From: Rubrivirga litoralis
GTDB lineage: Bacteria; Bacteroidota; Rhodothermia; Rhodothermales; Rubricoccaceae
Length of the DNA: 64,000 nucleotides
Direction of reading: 5' to 3'
Assembly (NCBI RefSeq): GCF_031846415.1
Contig: NZ_JAVRHT010000005.1
Coordinates: forward strand, 52,771-116,770
The translations under genes were made by a program, and so were the position numbers. Positions 23,601 through 32,782 of the stretch are shown here, piece by piece. Every line of letters starts with the position of its first letter. The first letter of the stretch is position 1. The notes below the pieces were generated by a model. That model had not been told where the DNA came from, searched no databases, and was given only the letters and a program-made list of their open reading frames with translations.

Positions 23601-24016
23601 CCCGCGAACGGAGCGGGCGGAGGCATAGCGCCCCCTCGGCCGAGCCAATCGGCCAGGAACGCCTCCAGCGTCATGGGGAGCGCCCCCACCGGCTCAAACC
23701 GCATCCCCCACTCGGGAAACAGGCGGCCGTCGCGGCCGACGAGGTCCGCCGCCGCTCCTTCTGCAATCGTCTCGCAGTCGGTGTGGCGCGGGTCCCGGCG
23801 GATGCGCGCGTAGAGGGCGAGGACGTCGTCTTTCGGACCCTCCAGCCACTGCACGAACAGGATTTCCGCCCCGCCCGCGACGTCCGCGTGGAGGAGCAGG
23901 CCCGTCACGTCGACTCGGGCGTTGCGGTGGACCGACGTCCACGCGATCTGGGCCACGTCGGCGTCGGAGAGGGTCGAGACGGATCGCGAACGGTAGAGAA
24001 GGGCGTAGGTCGGCAT
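23573..24016 (-). CDS. BLUF-domain blue-light photoreceptor
   Basis: 147 residues, ATG at 24016. Single BLUF domain covering about 3-105 with all flavin-network residues: Y8 (LLYRS), N32 (RNARVDVTGLLLH), Q56 in FVQWLEGP, and W103/M105 in PEWGM. These correspond to AppA Tyr21, Asn45, Gln63, Trp104 and Met106. A 40-residue tail with no output domain follows. Stand-alone BLUF proteins usually signal through protein-protein contact. Neighbours are unrelated by operon; a TAGATTGC promoter-like box lies 51 nt upstream. The 3' end overlaps the gene on the other strand. Confidence 0.92.
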   Translation of the reverse strand: MPTYALLYRSRSVSTLSDADVAQIAWTSVHRNARVDVTGLLLHADVAGGAEILFVQWLEGPKDDVLALYARIRRDPRHTDCETIAEGAAADLVGRDGRLFPEWGMRFEPVGALPMTLEAFLADWLGRGGAMPPPAPFAGYRRRTTWK

Positions 24017-24066
24017 GCTGGGAGTCGGGGGGAAGCCGCCCCGCCCACAGAGGCTGGCCAGCGCCC

Positions 24067-24074
24067 GCAATCTA
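24067..24074 (-). promoter_or_regulatory. Possible -7 element (TAGATTGC) for BLUF gene
   Basis: Reading leftward TAGATTGCGGGC, 51 nt upstream of the ATG at 24016, matches the TAnnYTGCGGG variant of the recurring box. Confidence 0.4.
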
Positions 24075-24098
24075 CCGCGCCTCCCGTGCGCCTGGGGG

Positions 24099-25196
24099 TC
24101 ACGCCGAACCCCGCCCGTCTTCGGCCGCCTCGTCGTCGGCCTCGGCGGAGACGGGCCGGTCGAGCATGCTGCCCGTCTCGGCGACCGATTCGTCGCGCGT
24201 GAGCGGGGCGTTCTGGCTCGCCGCCTCCTTCGCCTCCTTGCCCCGCCCGACCCCGAACATCCACTCGCGCCACGTCAGCTCGAGGGCGTCGGGGTCGTGG
24301 TACGGGAACCGCTGCTGGCGCGTCTGCGAGTAGTTGAGGAGGGCCACCAGGAGCACCCCGCCCGCCGTGTTGCCGACGACGACGGCCCCGAAAAAGCGGC
24401 CGGCCTCCAGGAGCCCGGCCTCGCCCTGGAACACGAGGAACAAGGCCTCGCACGCGCCGATGATGCAGTGGAACAGGTCGGCCGCCGGGACCAGGAACAT
24501 GATGACGAACACGATGAAGAACCGCGTGATCGAGTCGCGCGCCGCGTGGTTCAGCCACACCATCGAGGCCACAAGCCACCCGGCGAAGAGCCCCTTCCAG
24601 AACAGGGCGACCGTCGGCACGTGGAGGCCGTGCGACGCGATCTCGCGCGCGACGACCATCGTGTCCGCGTCGAGCACGCCCGACCGCGCGAGGACGAGGC
24701 CGACGAGCGCCGCGCCGAGCACGTTGGCTACGAGGACAACGCCCCACACGCGGAGCAGCTGGGGGACCGACGCGATCTTGGTGAGCACGAGCGTGACCGG
24801 CGTCAGCGTGTTCTCGGTAAACAGCTGGTACCGCCCGAGCACGATGAGCAGGAACCCGACCGGGTAGAGCACGCTGCCGACCAGCGAGTCGGCGTCGCCG
24901 ACGGCGGCCGACATCGACGAGCGGGCCACGAACGAGAGCCCGATCGAGAGCCCGGCCGCGAGGCCCGAGAAGAACAGGAGCCGCGTCGAGCGGACGAACT
25001 CCTCGTCGGCCGTCGCCAGCACGCGCTGGAAGATCTCGTCGGTCGAGAACAGGTCGCGGACGGCGTGGCCGGCCGCCGGCGCCCCGCTCTCGGCCCGGTC
25101 CAGCGTCGAGCGCACGCCGTCGGCGTCGAGGCCTTCGGCGGGCGGGGCGGGCGGGTCGAGGAGCGCGCGGCGGGCGCGCGAGAAGGGCGTGGCCAT
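24099..25196 (-). CDS. Formate/nitrite transporter (FNT) family protein
   Basis: 365 residues. Cytosolic N-terminus of about 75 residues, then six helices with FNT features: the helix-2 break region LFTENTLTPVTLVL, the VVLVANVLGAALVG helix and VVGNTAGGVLLVAL near the end. The long hydrophilic N- and C-terminal tails are those of the YfdC-like subgroup rather than of FocA/NirC. A pentameric channel for small monovalent anions is expected. The exact substrate cannot be told. It stands alone, 72 bp after the redoxin gene in the same direction. Confidence 0.88.
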   Translation of the reverse strand: MATPFSRARRALLDPPAPPAEGLDADGVRSTLDRAESGAPAAGHAVRDLFSTDEIFQRVLATADEEFVRSTRLLFFSGLAAGLSIGLSFVARSSMSAAVGDADSLVGSVLYPVGFLLIVLGRYQLFTENTLTPVTLVLTKIASVPQLLRVWGVVLVANVLGAALVGLVLARSGVLDADTMVVAREIASHGLHVPTVALFWKGLFAGWLVASMVWLNHAARDSITRFFIVFVIMFLVPAADLFHCIIGACEALFLVFQGEAGLLEAGRFFGAVVVGNTAGGVLLVALLNYSQTRQQRFPYHDPDALELTWREWMFGVGRGKEAKEAASQNAPLTRDESVAETGSMLDRPVSAEADDEAAEDGRGSA

Positions 25197-25268
25197 GCGG
25201 CGCTCAACCCGCGCCCGGCCGCCGCTGATCCCACCCCGCCCGAGCGCTCGGGCAGGCGGGGCGGGCGG

Positions 25269-25952
25269 CTACGCGCCGTCGCCGTACTTCACCGAGCACC
25301 CGTAGGGCTGCGTCCGCGCCGGGTCGGCCGGCCGCCCCGCCCGGGCCGCGGCGATGGCCGGCGTCACGTACTCCGTCGCCGTCGCAAGGTCGGCCGGGTC
25401 CGTGGTCGGCGTGTCGTCGATGGCCCCGTTGTAGACGAGCGTGCCGTCGGCGTCGACGACGAACATGTGCGGCGTGGTGACGGCCCCGTAGCGGCGGCCG
25501 ACGGCGCCGTCGGCGTCGAGGAGCACGGCCGCCTGCCGTCCGCCCTCGGACTCCGTGCGCGCGTCCATCGCGGCCGGCTCGAAGTGGCCCTGCTCGCCGG
25601 GCGCCGACGACACGACGGACAGCCAGACGACGCCGTCGGCCGCCGCCTGCGCCTGGAGCGCCTGCATCGCCCCGCCCCCGTAGTGCTTGCCGACGAACGG
25701 GCAGTCGTAGTTCAGCCACTCCAGCACAACCGTCTGCCCGCGGTAGTCGGCCAGCGAGCGCTCGGCGCCGTCGGTGCCGACGAGCGTGAACGCCGGGGCG
25801 GGGCGGCCCGGCACGGCGGCCTCCGCCCCGCCCCCGGACTCGGCGGCGACGGCCGGAGCGGGGCGGTCGGCCGGGGCGACCTCGGCCGGGGCCTCGGGGT
25901 CGGCGCAGCCGGCGAGGAGCAGGAGAACAGCGAGGGCGGGGAGGGCGCGCAT
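25269..25952 (-). CDS. Redoxin-domain (thioredoxin-fold) lipoprotein
   Basis: 227 residues, ATG at 25952. Lipoprotein leader LALPVL-type ending LLLAGC (Cys near residue 15), an acidic/Pro linker, and a thioredoxin-like fold at about 50-215. The active region is WLNYDCPFVGKHY, a single Cys where thioredoxins have CxxC, as in a group of peroxiredoxin-like 'redoxin' proteins. VVSSAPGEQGHF and TPHMFVVDADG strands follow. A second Cys sits in the C-terminal PYGCSVKY. It lies directly downstream of the DsbD-like gene and may receive electrons from it in the periplasm. Confidence 0.82.
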   Translation of the reverse strand: MRALPALAVLLLLAGCADPEAPAEVAPADRPAPAVAAESGGGAEAAVPGRPAPAFTLVGTDGAERSLADYRGQTVVLEWLNYDCPFVGKHYGGGAMQALQAQAAADGVVWLSVVSSAPGEQGHFEPAAMDARTESEGGRQAAVLLDADGAVGRRYGAVTTPHMFVVDADGTLVYNGAIDDTPTTDPADLATATEYVTPAIAAARAGRPADPARTQPYGCSVKYGDGA

Positions 25953-25960
25953 GGGACGAG

Positions 25961-25990
25961 GGGTACGGGGTACTCGGTACAGGGTACGGC
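25961..25990. repeat. Degenerate GGGGTAC heptamer array
   Basis: Three to four imperfect units (GGGTACGGGGTACTCGGTACAGGGTAC) 9 nt upstream of the redoxin start and 36 nt after the DsbD stop. Confidence 0.6.
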
Positions 25991-26025
25991 TCGGTTTAGG
26001 CTCGGCGGGCACGGACCCGGGCCGC

Positions 26026-28275
26026 CTACAGCGCCGCCGCGACCTCCGACGCCTCGACGGCGTCGACGACGAGGCTCGGCGTGAGCAGCTCGGGGAGCAG
26101 GACGGGCTCGGCCGCCCCGCCCGGGAAGTACACGTAGAGCGGGACGCCCGAGCGCCCGAAGCGGTCCAGGAAGGCCGTGATCTCGGCGTCCCGGTTCGTC
26201 CAGTCCGCCCGGACCGTCGTCACGCCCGCGCGCTCGAAGGCGTCGCGGACGGCGTCGGTGCCCAACGCCGTCTTTTTGTTGACCTGGCACGTGAGGCACC
26301 ACGCGGCCGTCACGTCGACGAACACCGGCCGGCCCTCGTCTACGAGCGCCGCGACGGCCTCGGCGTCGAACGGCCGCCACGCGCCGTCGTCGGGCGGGGC
26401 GGTCGGGGCCGGGCTGAGGCCCGAGGCCAAGACCACGAGCGCGACCGCCCCGCCCGCGGCCAGCAGGCCCAGCGCGCGCGCCGCGCGCCGCCCCGCCCGC
26501 GTCTGCACGCGCGGCCACCGCCCCCACGCCCACGCCCCCAGCCCGACGAGCACGAGGGCGAGGAGCAGGAGCCCGGCCCCGTCGGCGCCCACCTGGCGGG
26601 CGAACACCCAGACCAGCCACGCCGCCGTCGCGAAGAGCGGGAAGGCCAGCGCCTGCTTGAGCGTCTCCATCCACGGCCCCGGCCGCGGCAGCCGCTGCAC
26701 GAGGGCGGGGCGGAACGAGAGCGCCACGTACGGGAGCGCCATGCCCACGCCCAGAGTCGCGAACACGGCCAGCGCGGCGAGCGCGGGCTGCGCGAGCGCG
26801 AATCCCAGCGCCGCGCCCATAAACGGCGCCGTGCACGGCGTCGCCACGACGGTCGCGAGGACGCCCGAGAGGAACGCCCCGCCCAGCCCCTGGCGCCGGT
26901 CGAGCCGGCCGCCGGCCGCCGCCAGCCCCTGCCCCACCTCGACCACGCCCAGGAGCGACAGCGCGAGCCCCGTCATGAGCACGGCGAGCGCCGCGACGAC
27001 GGGCGGGCTCTGGAGCTGGAACCCCCACCCCAGGCCGGCCCCGGCCGCGCGGAGCGCGAGGAGCGCCCCGGCGAGGGCGAGGAACGAGACGACGACGCCA
27101 GCCCCGAACGCGAGCCCGTGCGCCCGGAGCGCCGCCGGCGAGGCGTCCCGCCCCTGCACGAACCCGAGCACCTTGATGCTCAGGATGGGGAACACGCAGG
27201 GCATGAGGTTGAGGAGCAGCCCGCCCAGCAGCGCGAGCCCGAGCGCCGCGCCCAGCCCCAGACCCGCCGCCCCGCCCGCGGCGCTGCTGGCAACCGCCCC
27301 GCCCGCCACGATGGCGTCGACCTCGATGGCGCGGGCGCCGTCGGGGAACGTCTCGCCTGGGGGCGCCACGAGCACGCCGGGAAGCCGCTCGGCCGGCGCC
27401 TCGGCGTAAGGCGAGCCCGCGAGGGCCACGGCCCACGCGCGGCCCTCGCGTACGAAGTCCTGCGCGGCGGCGTGGTCGAGGACGGCCTTTTCCGCGGGGA
27501 AAAAATGGGCACCGTCAAGCGAGCCAGCCCATGCGTCCGGTGGGGCCAGCGTGAGCGCGTAGCCGCCGTCGGTCGCGGCGGCGGCGGCCGTCCACCCCGC
27601 CCCCTTCGTGGGGAGCGCCGCGCGCGCCGCGTCGAGCGCCCCGGTCCGCACGGTCGCCCCGGCGATGGGGACCGCGAGCGACACCTCCTCGGTCGCGGGC
27701 AGGCACACGTCGGCGCAGATCAGGTAGTCGACGGTGCCGGCCAGGCGCAGCGAGTCGCCCTCGAAATCGGGCGGGACGGCCACGCGCGACAGGAAAAAGG
27801 GCGTCCCCTCGTGGGCGTACGACGCGACCCCGGCCAGCTCGACGACGTGGGGGGCGGGGTGGCGCAGCGGCCCCACGCGGACGCCCTCCGGCAGCCGCCA
27901 CGCGACGTCCGGCGGCAGCCCGGCGTCGCCGGGGTTCGTCCAGTAGACGTGCCACCCGGGCTCCTGCTCGATGCGGAGCGCGGCGTCGAACGCCGCTCCG
28001 GGCGCCGCCGCCGACACCTCGGCCACGAGCGTGACGGCCGAGTGCGGGCTGCCGTCGTCGGCGCCCAGGTCCGCCCCGCCCTGCGCCCACGTGGGCGGGG
28101 CGGCGAGGAGGAGGACGAGCGCCGCCGCCAGCGACAGGGCCGCCCCGCCCCGCCCGGCCGGAGCGCCGCGCTCGCCCGTCCACCACCCCTGTCCCCTCCT
28201 GGCCGTGCCGACCGGGCGGGTGTCCAGGAGGGGGACTCCTATCGTACCACGCAGCTTCTGAGACGGGTTGCACAT
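26026..28275 (-). CDS. DsbD/ScsB-type thiol:disulfide reductase
   Basis: 749 residues from the ATG at 28275; the N-terminal 45 residues are uncertain. Signal-like helix about 46-66 (LAAALVLLLAAPPTWAQ), then a periplasmic N-terminal domain with a Cys pair in YLICADVCLP (ScsB-like). Eight or so helices of the CcdA type follow, with LNLMPCVFPILS and ATPCTAPFMGAAL each carrying a redox Cys. The C-terminal thioredoxin domain (about 640-749) has AAWCLTCQVNKK. It moves electrons from cytosolic thioredoxin to the periplasm for c-type cytochrome or redoxin reduction. Divergent from rnr. Confidence 0.9.
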   Translation of the reverse strand: MCNPSQKLRGTIGVPLLDTRPVGTARRGQGWWTGERGAPAGRGGAALSLAAALVLLLAAPPTWAQGGADLGADDGSPHSAVTLVAEVSAAAPGAAFDAALRIEQEPGWHVYWTNPGDAGLPPDVAWRLPEGVRVGPLRHPAPHVVELAGVASYAHEGTPFFLSRVAVPPDFEGDSLRLAGTVDYLICADVCLPATEEVSLAVPIAGATVRTGALDAARAALPTKGAGWTAAAAATDGGYALTLAPPDAWAGSLDGAHFFPAEKAVLDHAAAQDFVREGRAWAVALAGSPYAEAPAERLPGVLVAPPGETFPDGARAIEVDAIVAGGAVASSAAGGAAGLGLGAALGLALLGGLLLNLMPCVFPILSIKVLGFVQGRDASPAALRAHGLAFGAGVVVSFLALAGALLALRAAGAGLGWGFQLQSPPVVAALAVLMTGLALSLLGVVEVGQGLAAAGGRLDRRQGLGGAFLSGVLATVVATPCTAPFMGAALGFALAQPALAALAVFATLGVGMALPYVALSFRPALVQRLPRPGPWMETLKQALAFPLFATAAWLVWVFARQVGADGAGLLLLALVLVGLGAWAWGRWPRVQTRAGRRAARALGLLAAGGAVALVVLASGLSPAPTAPPDDGAWRPFDAEAVAALVDEGRPVFVDVTAAWCLTCQVNKKTALGTDAVRDAFERAGVTTVRADWTNRDAEITAFLDRFGRSGVPLYVYFPGGAAEPVLLPELLTPSLVVDAVEASEVAAAL

Positions 28276-28441
28276 AGAGGGCGGGGCGGCAGCCTGCGGA
28301 CGGGCCGCTCGGCGGCGGCTCGCCCCTCGAACGCCGCCCCGCCCCGCGCGTTGCCCCCCGCGCCCCGTCTTCTCCGGCCCTTACGGACCCCGCGCCGGGG
28401 CGGGGCGGTACGACGGGCCTTCCCCCACCCCGCCCCTCCGC

Positions 28442-30697
28442 ATGGCCGACAAGGACGCCGACGCCCTCCGCTCCCAGATCCTCTCCTACCTCGCCCGCCA
28501 CAAGGACCAGTCCTACCGCGCCAAGGAGCTGTCGAAGGTGCTGAACGTCACGAACCAGGGGCGGTACCAGACGCTCCTCAAAGTCGTCGACGACCTCCGC
28601 GACACGGGCGCGGCCCTGGGCGAGCGGGGCGGGCGCATCCGCCACAAGCCGCCGTCGGAGAAGACGGCTGAGGGCACGCTCTCGGTCTCGCCGCAGGGGT
28701 TTGGGTTCGTCGCGCTCGACACGCCCGAGGACCTGGCCGGCACCGAGGTGTTCGTCCAGCCGCGCCGCATGGGCACGGCCCTCCACGGCGACCGCGTCCG
28801 CGTGGCGCTGGCGGCCGAGAAAAAGGACCGCGACCCGGACCGGAAGCGCGAGGCCGAGGTCGAGGCCGTCGTCGAGCGCGGCCGCGCCCAGACCGTCGGC
28901 ACGTTCTCGACGACGGGCAAGACGGGCTGGGTCTCGCCCGACGACAAGCGGATCTCGAAGGACGTCTACGTCGCGCGCGACAGCTGGGGCGGGGCGGAGC
29001 CCGGGGACAAGGTGGTGGTCACGATCGACCGCTACGACGACCCCAAGGCGTCGCCCGAGGGCACGGTCGTCAGCGTGCTCGGGCCGGCCGGGGCGCCGGG
29101 CGTCGACGTGCTGGCGCTGGCGCTGGCGCACGGGGCGCCGTCGGACTTCCCGCCCGAGGTCGAGGCGGAGGCCGAGAAGATCACGATCGGGGTCACGAAA
29201 AAGGAGGTCGCTCGGCGGCTCGACCTCCGCGACGAGCTCGTCTTCACGATCGACCCCGAGGACGCCAAGGACTTCGACGACGCCGTCCACGTCCGCGACC
29301 TCGGCGGCGGCATGATGGAGGTCGGCGTGCACATCGCCGACGTGAGCCACTACGTCCCCGAGGGCGGCGTCATCGACGAGGAGGCCTACGACCGCGCGAC
29401 GAGCACCTACCTCGTCGACCGCGTGATCCCGATGCTCCCCGAGGCGCTCTCGAACGGGGTCTGCTCGCTCCGCCCGCGCGAGGACAAGCTGGCCTACTCG
29501 TGCATCATGACCGTCGACGGCGGCGGCAACGTCCACGCGTGGGAGGTCCGCGAGACGGTCATCCACTCCCACGAGCGGTTCACCTACGCCGGCGCCCAGG
29601 CCATCCTCGACGGCGCCGACCACGAGTTGGCCGGCGAGGTCCGCCGGGCGGGGCGGCTGGCCGAGACGCTGACGGCCAAGCGGATGGCCGAGGGGGCCAT
29701 CGACTTCGACGTGCCCGAGGTGAAGGTGCGGCTGGACGAGGACGGCCGGCCGGTCGACGTGGTCGAGAAGGAGCGGCAGGCGTCGAACCGGCTGGTCGAG
29801 GAGCTCATGCTGCTCGCCAACCGGGCCGTCGCGACGGCGGCGTCGATGCGCGACGTGCCCCTCCCCTACCGCATCCACGACCGGCCCGACCGCGACCGGA
29901 TCGAGGCGCTCGCCGACTTTGTGCGCCCGTTCGGGTACACGCTCCCGCACACCGAGGGCGCCGTCGTCCGCTCCGACCTCAACGACCTGCTCAAGGAGGT
30001 GAAGGGGAAGCCCGTCGCCCCGATCATCGAGCAGGCCGCGATCCGGTCGATGTCGAAGGCCGTCTACTCGCCCCACAACATCGGCCACTACGGGCTGGGG
30101 TTCGAGAACTACGCCCACTTTACGAGCCCCATCCGCCGCTACCCCGACCTCATCACGCACCGGATCCTCAAGCGGATGCAGGACCAGCAGGAGGGGCCGC
30201 GGTACTCGGTCGACCGGCTGGAGGAGGAGGCCGAGCACTGCTCGGAGCGCGAGCGCGAGGCGACGGAGGCCGAGCGCGAGTCGGTCAAGCTGAAGCAGGT
30301 CGAGTACGCGGCGCAGCACGTGGGCGACGAGTTCGACGGCGTGGCCGTGGGCGTGACCAAGTTCGGCGTGTTCGTGCAGATGACGAAGCTGCTCGTCGAG
30401 GGGCTCGTCCACGTCCGCGACATGGACGGCTACTGGGAGTACGACGACAAGCGGTACGCGCTCGTCGACGGCCGCTCGAACCACCGCATCCAGGTCGGCG
30501 ACACGTGCCGCGTGCGGATCGACGCGGCCGACCCCGAGACGCGCCGCGTGGACCTCGCCTTTGTGACCATGCCGGGCGGCACGCCAGGCCGGGAGGGGCG
30601 GCCGCCGAGCCGCGCCAAGGCCCGCCAGGGCAAGAAGCGCTCGCGCGGGGCGGGGCGGTCGCGGAAGGAGGCGGGGTCGAAAAAGCGGCGGCGGTAA
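28442..30697 (+). CDS. rnr: Ribonuclease R
   Basis: 751 residues, ATG at 28442. N-terminal winged-helix (about 5-70, YRAKELSKVLNV), cold-shock domains (about 75-240), catalytic RNB domain (about 255-590) with DPEDAKDFDDAVH supplying the metal-binding aspartates and HFTSPIRRYPDLITHR near its end, S1 domain (about 625-705), and a Lys/Arg-rich tail. 3'-5' exoribonuclease that degrades structured RNA and matures stable RNA. Monocistronic; two GC hairpins follow the stop. Confidence 0.96.
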   Translation: MADKDADALRSQILSYLARHKDQSYRAKELSKVLNVTNQGRYQTLLKVVDDLRDTGAALGERGGRIRHKPPSEKTAEGTLSVSPQGFGFVALDTPEDLAGTEVFVQPRRMGTALHGDRVRVALAAEKKDRDPDRKREAEVEAVVERGRAQTVGTFSTTGKTGWVSPDDKRISKDVYVARDSWGGAEPGDKVVVTIDRYDDPKASPEGTVVSVLGPAGAPGVDVLALALAHGAPSDFPPEVEAEAEKITIGVTKKEVARRLDLRDELVFTIDPEDAKDFDDAVHVRDLGGGMMEVGVHIADVSHYVPEGGVIDEEAYDRATSTYLVDRVIPMLPEALSNGVCSLRPREDKLAYSCIMTVDGGGNVHAWEVRETVIHSHERFTYAGAQAILDGADHELAGEVRRAGRLAETLTAKRMAEGAIDFDVPEVKVRLDEDGRPVDVVEKERQASNRLVEELMLLANRAVATAASMRDVPLPYRIHDRPDRDRIEALADFVRPFGYTLPHTEGAVVRSDLNDLLKEVKGKPVAPIIEQAAIRSMSKAVYSPHNIGHYGLGFENYAHFTSPIRRYPDLITHRILKRMQDQQEGPRYSVDRLEEEAEHCSEREREATEAERESVKLKQVEYAAQHVGDEFDGVAVGVTKFGVFVQMTKLLVEGLVHVRDMDGYWEYDDKRYALVDGRSNHRIQVGDTCRVRIDAADPETRRVDLAFVTMPGGTPGREGRPPSRAKARQGKKRSRGAGRSRKEAGSKKRRR

Positions 30698-30724
30698 CCG
30701 CCCCGCCCGTGGCGAGCGGGGTGG
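30698..30724. terminator. GC hairpin abutting rnr stop
   Basis: Arms CCGCCCCGC (30698-30706) and GCGGGGTGG (30716-30724) begin at the base after the rnr TAA. No T-run. Confidence 0.5.
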
Positions 30725-30732
30725 AGACCGAA

Positions 30733-30761
30733 CCGCCCCGCCCTGCGAGCGGGCGGGGTGG
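30733..30761. terminator. Second GC hairpin in rnr/S9 convergent gap
   Basis: Arms CCGCCCCGCCC (30733-30743) and GGGCGGGGTGG (30751-30761), 7-nt loop, ending 9 nt before the S9 peptidase stop at 30771. With the previous hairpin it forms a tandem pair that could stop transcription from both sides. Confidence 0.55.
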
Positions 30762-30770
30762 GCCGTGTGG

Positions 30771-32756
30771 CTACTCCGCTCCGACGAGGACGCCCTCGAG
30801 GAAGGCCGCCTGGTAACGGTAGTAGAACAGCCGATTGGACAGCTTCCGCCACCCGTGCCCCTCGTCTAGGAAGCGAACGAACGGGGCCTCGACGCCCCGC
30901 GACCGGAGCGAGCGGACCATCGTCTCGGTCTCGGCGATGTCGATCCGCGGGTCCCGGGCGCCGTGGGAGTAGAGGACCGGCACGTCGATCCCATCGGCCT
31001 GGCGGACCGGCGAGTTCTCGCCGTAGAAGGCCCGCCACCGCGGCTCGCTGATGTCCCCGTACTCGATCCGGTCCGAGGCCTTGAGCGCGGGCGACGCGAC
31101 GTCGAGGGCCGTCACCCAGTCGGCCACGCCGTAGAGCGACGCGCCGGCGACGAAGTGGCCGGGGTACGCCGCGAGCACGGCGTTGACGGCGTAGCCGCCG
31201 TAGGAGCCCCCGACGACGGCCGCGCGGTCCGCGTCGACGAGGCCGGCGTCGCCGAGCCATTCGAGCATGTCGACCAGGTCGCGGACGCTGTCGAGCCGCC
31301 GCTCCTGGTCGTCGAGCGTGACGTAGGTGTGGCCGAACCCGCTCGAGCCGCGCACGTTCGGCTCGAACACGGCCAGCCCGCGGTCGACGTGGTACTGGAC
31401 GACCGGGTCGAAGCCGGGCCGCGACTGGCTTGTCGGGCCGCCGTGGACGAAGAAGACGACCGGCGGCGGGCCATCGTCCGTCCCGGCGGCGGCCCGCGAG
31501 GTCGCGTCGGGTAGGTAGAGCAGGCCTTGGAGTTGGACTCCGTCGCGGGCCGGCATCGTCACGCTCTCTGGCCGGACGAGCCGGCTGGGGTCGAGGCCTG
31601 CGAGGTCGGACCGGAACGGCCGGTGGACGTCGCCGGTGCCGAGGTCCCACACGACGACGTCCCCCGGCGTCCGCCACCCCGAGACCGTGACAGCCAGACG
31701 CGGCGAGCCGGTCCCACAGTCAAGCCCGTAGACGCCCTCCGGGAGGTCTGGCATGTCCAGCGCCGCCCCGCCCTCCCGGTCGCGGACCTGGAGCCGGCTG
31801 TACCCGCCGTCGTTGACGGTCCACGCGAGGTAACGGCCGCCCCGCCCGCAGAGGTGGACGCCCTCGACGTCGCCGGCCGGTGCCTCGACCGTCTCGAACC
31901 CCTCGCCCAGCCGGTAGAACGTGAGCGCGGCGACATCACGGTCCCGGTTCGTCGCCAGGTAGAACCCGGAGCCGTCGGGGTCCCAGGCGATGCCCCCGCC
32001 CGCGTGGCTCGCGCGGCGGTCCGGGGCCGAGAGCGTGTCGAGCCCGCCCGTCGCGAGGTCGAGGAGGTACAGGTTGTCCGAGTCCTCGCCGACCGTCTCG
32101 GCCACGACCGCGTACTGCCCGTCGGGCGACACGCTGCGGACGAACATCCCGAACCGGCCCTCCCGGACGAGCCGCGCCTCACCGTCCGAGAGGTCGGCGA
32201 CGTAGAGGTCGAAGTCGAGGCCGTTCCGCTCGGTCGAGGCGTAGGCGACGCGGTCGGCCGATACGAAGTCGCCGAACGCGCGGAAGCCCCCCGACACGGC
32301 CGGGAGCGCCCGGCGCTCGTCGGCCCCCGACGCCCGGACGACGAAGTACGCCTCCTGCTCGTCGCCGTCGTCGTCGGCCCCGTACAGGAGGGCCTGGCCG
32401 CCGGGCGCCCACCGGAAAAACGTGACGCCGCTCCCGTAGGTGAGCCGCTGGGGCTGCCCACCCGTCGCCGGCTGGATCCAGAGCTGGGGCTCTCCGGTCA
32501 CGGCCCACAGGAACGCCAGCGTGCTCCCGTCGGGCGAGAGCTGAGCGCCGCGGGCCGCCCCGCTCTCCGCGATCAGGTACCGCCCGATGTCGGCGGGGTC
32601 CGCGCCGGCGAGGCCGACCGCGACCTGTTCGTCCGTGGGCTCGACGGCCTCGATGCCGGCGTCGTAGCCGGACTCCCCCCCCGCGACCTGCGCCCGCGCG
32701 ACGCCCGGCGAGAGCACCAGGACCCAGAGGGAGAGCAGCGGGAGCGTCCGTTTCAT
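30771..32756 (-). CDS. S9 family (prolyl oligopeptidase-type) peptidase
   Basis: 661 residues, ATG at 32756. Signal peptide about 1-22 (LPLLSLWVLVLSPGVARAQ). Beta-propeller region about 60-370 built of WD/PD40-like repeats (LSPDGSTLAFLW, SVSPDGQYAVVAE). Alpha/beta-hydrolase domain about 400-661 with FVHGGP oxyanion motif, nucleophile Ser in GGSYGGYAVN, Asp in HGARDPRID and His in DEGHGWRK. A secreted or periplasmic exopeptidase for short peptides. It lies 26 bp downstream of susD, so the trio looks like a peptide-uptake operon. Confidence 0.92.
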   Translation of the reverse strand: MKRTLPLLSLWVLVLSPGVARAQVAGGESGYDAGIEAVEPTDEQVAVGLAGADPADIGRYLIAESGAARGAQLSPDGSTLAFLWAVTGEPQLWIQPATGGQPQRLTYGSGVTFFRWAPGGQALLYGADDDGDEQEAYFVVRASGADERRALPAVSGGFRAFGDFVSADRVAYASTERNGLDFDLYVADLSDGEARLVREGRFGMFVRSVSPDGQYAVVAETVGEDSDNLYLLDLATGGLDTLSAPDRRASHAGGGIAWDPDGSGFYLATNRDRDVAALTFYRLGEGFETVEAPAGDVEGVHLCGRGGRYLAWTVNDGGYSRLQVRDREGGAALDMPDLPEGVYGLDCGTGSPRLAVTVSGWRTPGDVVVWDLGTGDVHRPFRSDLAGLDPSRLVRPESVTMPARDGVQLQGLLYLPDATSRAAAGTDDGPPPVVFFVHGGPTSQSRPGFDPVVQYHVDRGLAVFEPNVRGSSGFGHTYVTLDDQERRLDSVRDLVDMLEWLGDAGLVDADRAAVVGGSYGGYAVNAVLAAYPGHFVAGASLYGVADWVTALDVASPALKASDRIEYGDISEPRWRAFYGENSPVRQADGIDVPVLYSHGARDPRIDIAETETMVRSLRSRGVEAPFVRFLDEGHGWRKLSNRLFYYRYQAAFLEGVLVGAE

Positions 32757-32782
32757 CGCGGGGGCGGGGCGGGCGGCGCCTA

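Noticed and set aside
27515..30484. 989-residue minus-strand ORF opposite rnr
   Set aside because: Shadow of RNase R; it also runs out of frame through the DsbD gene.
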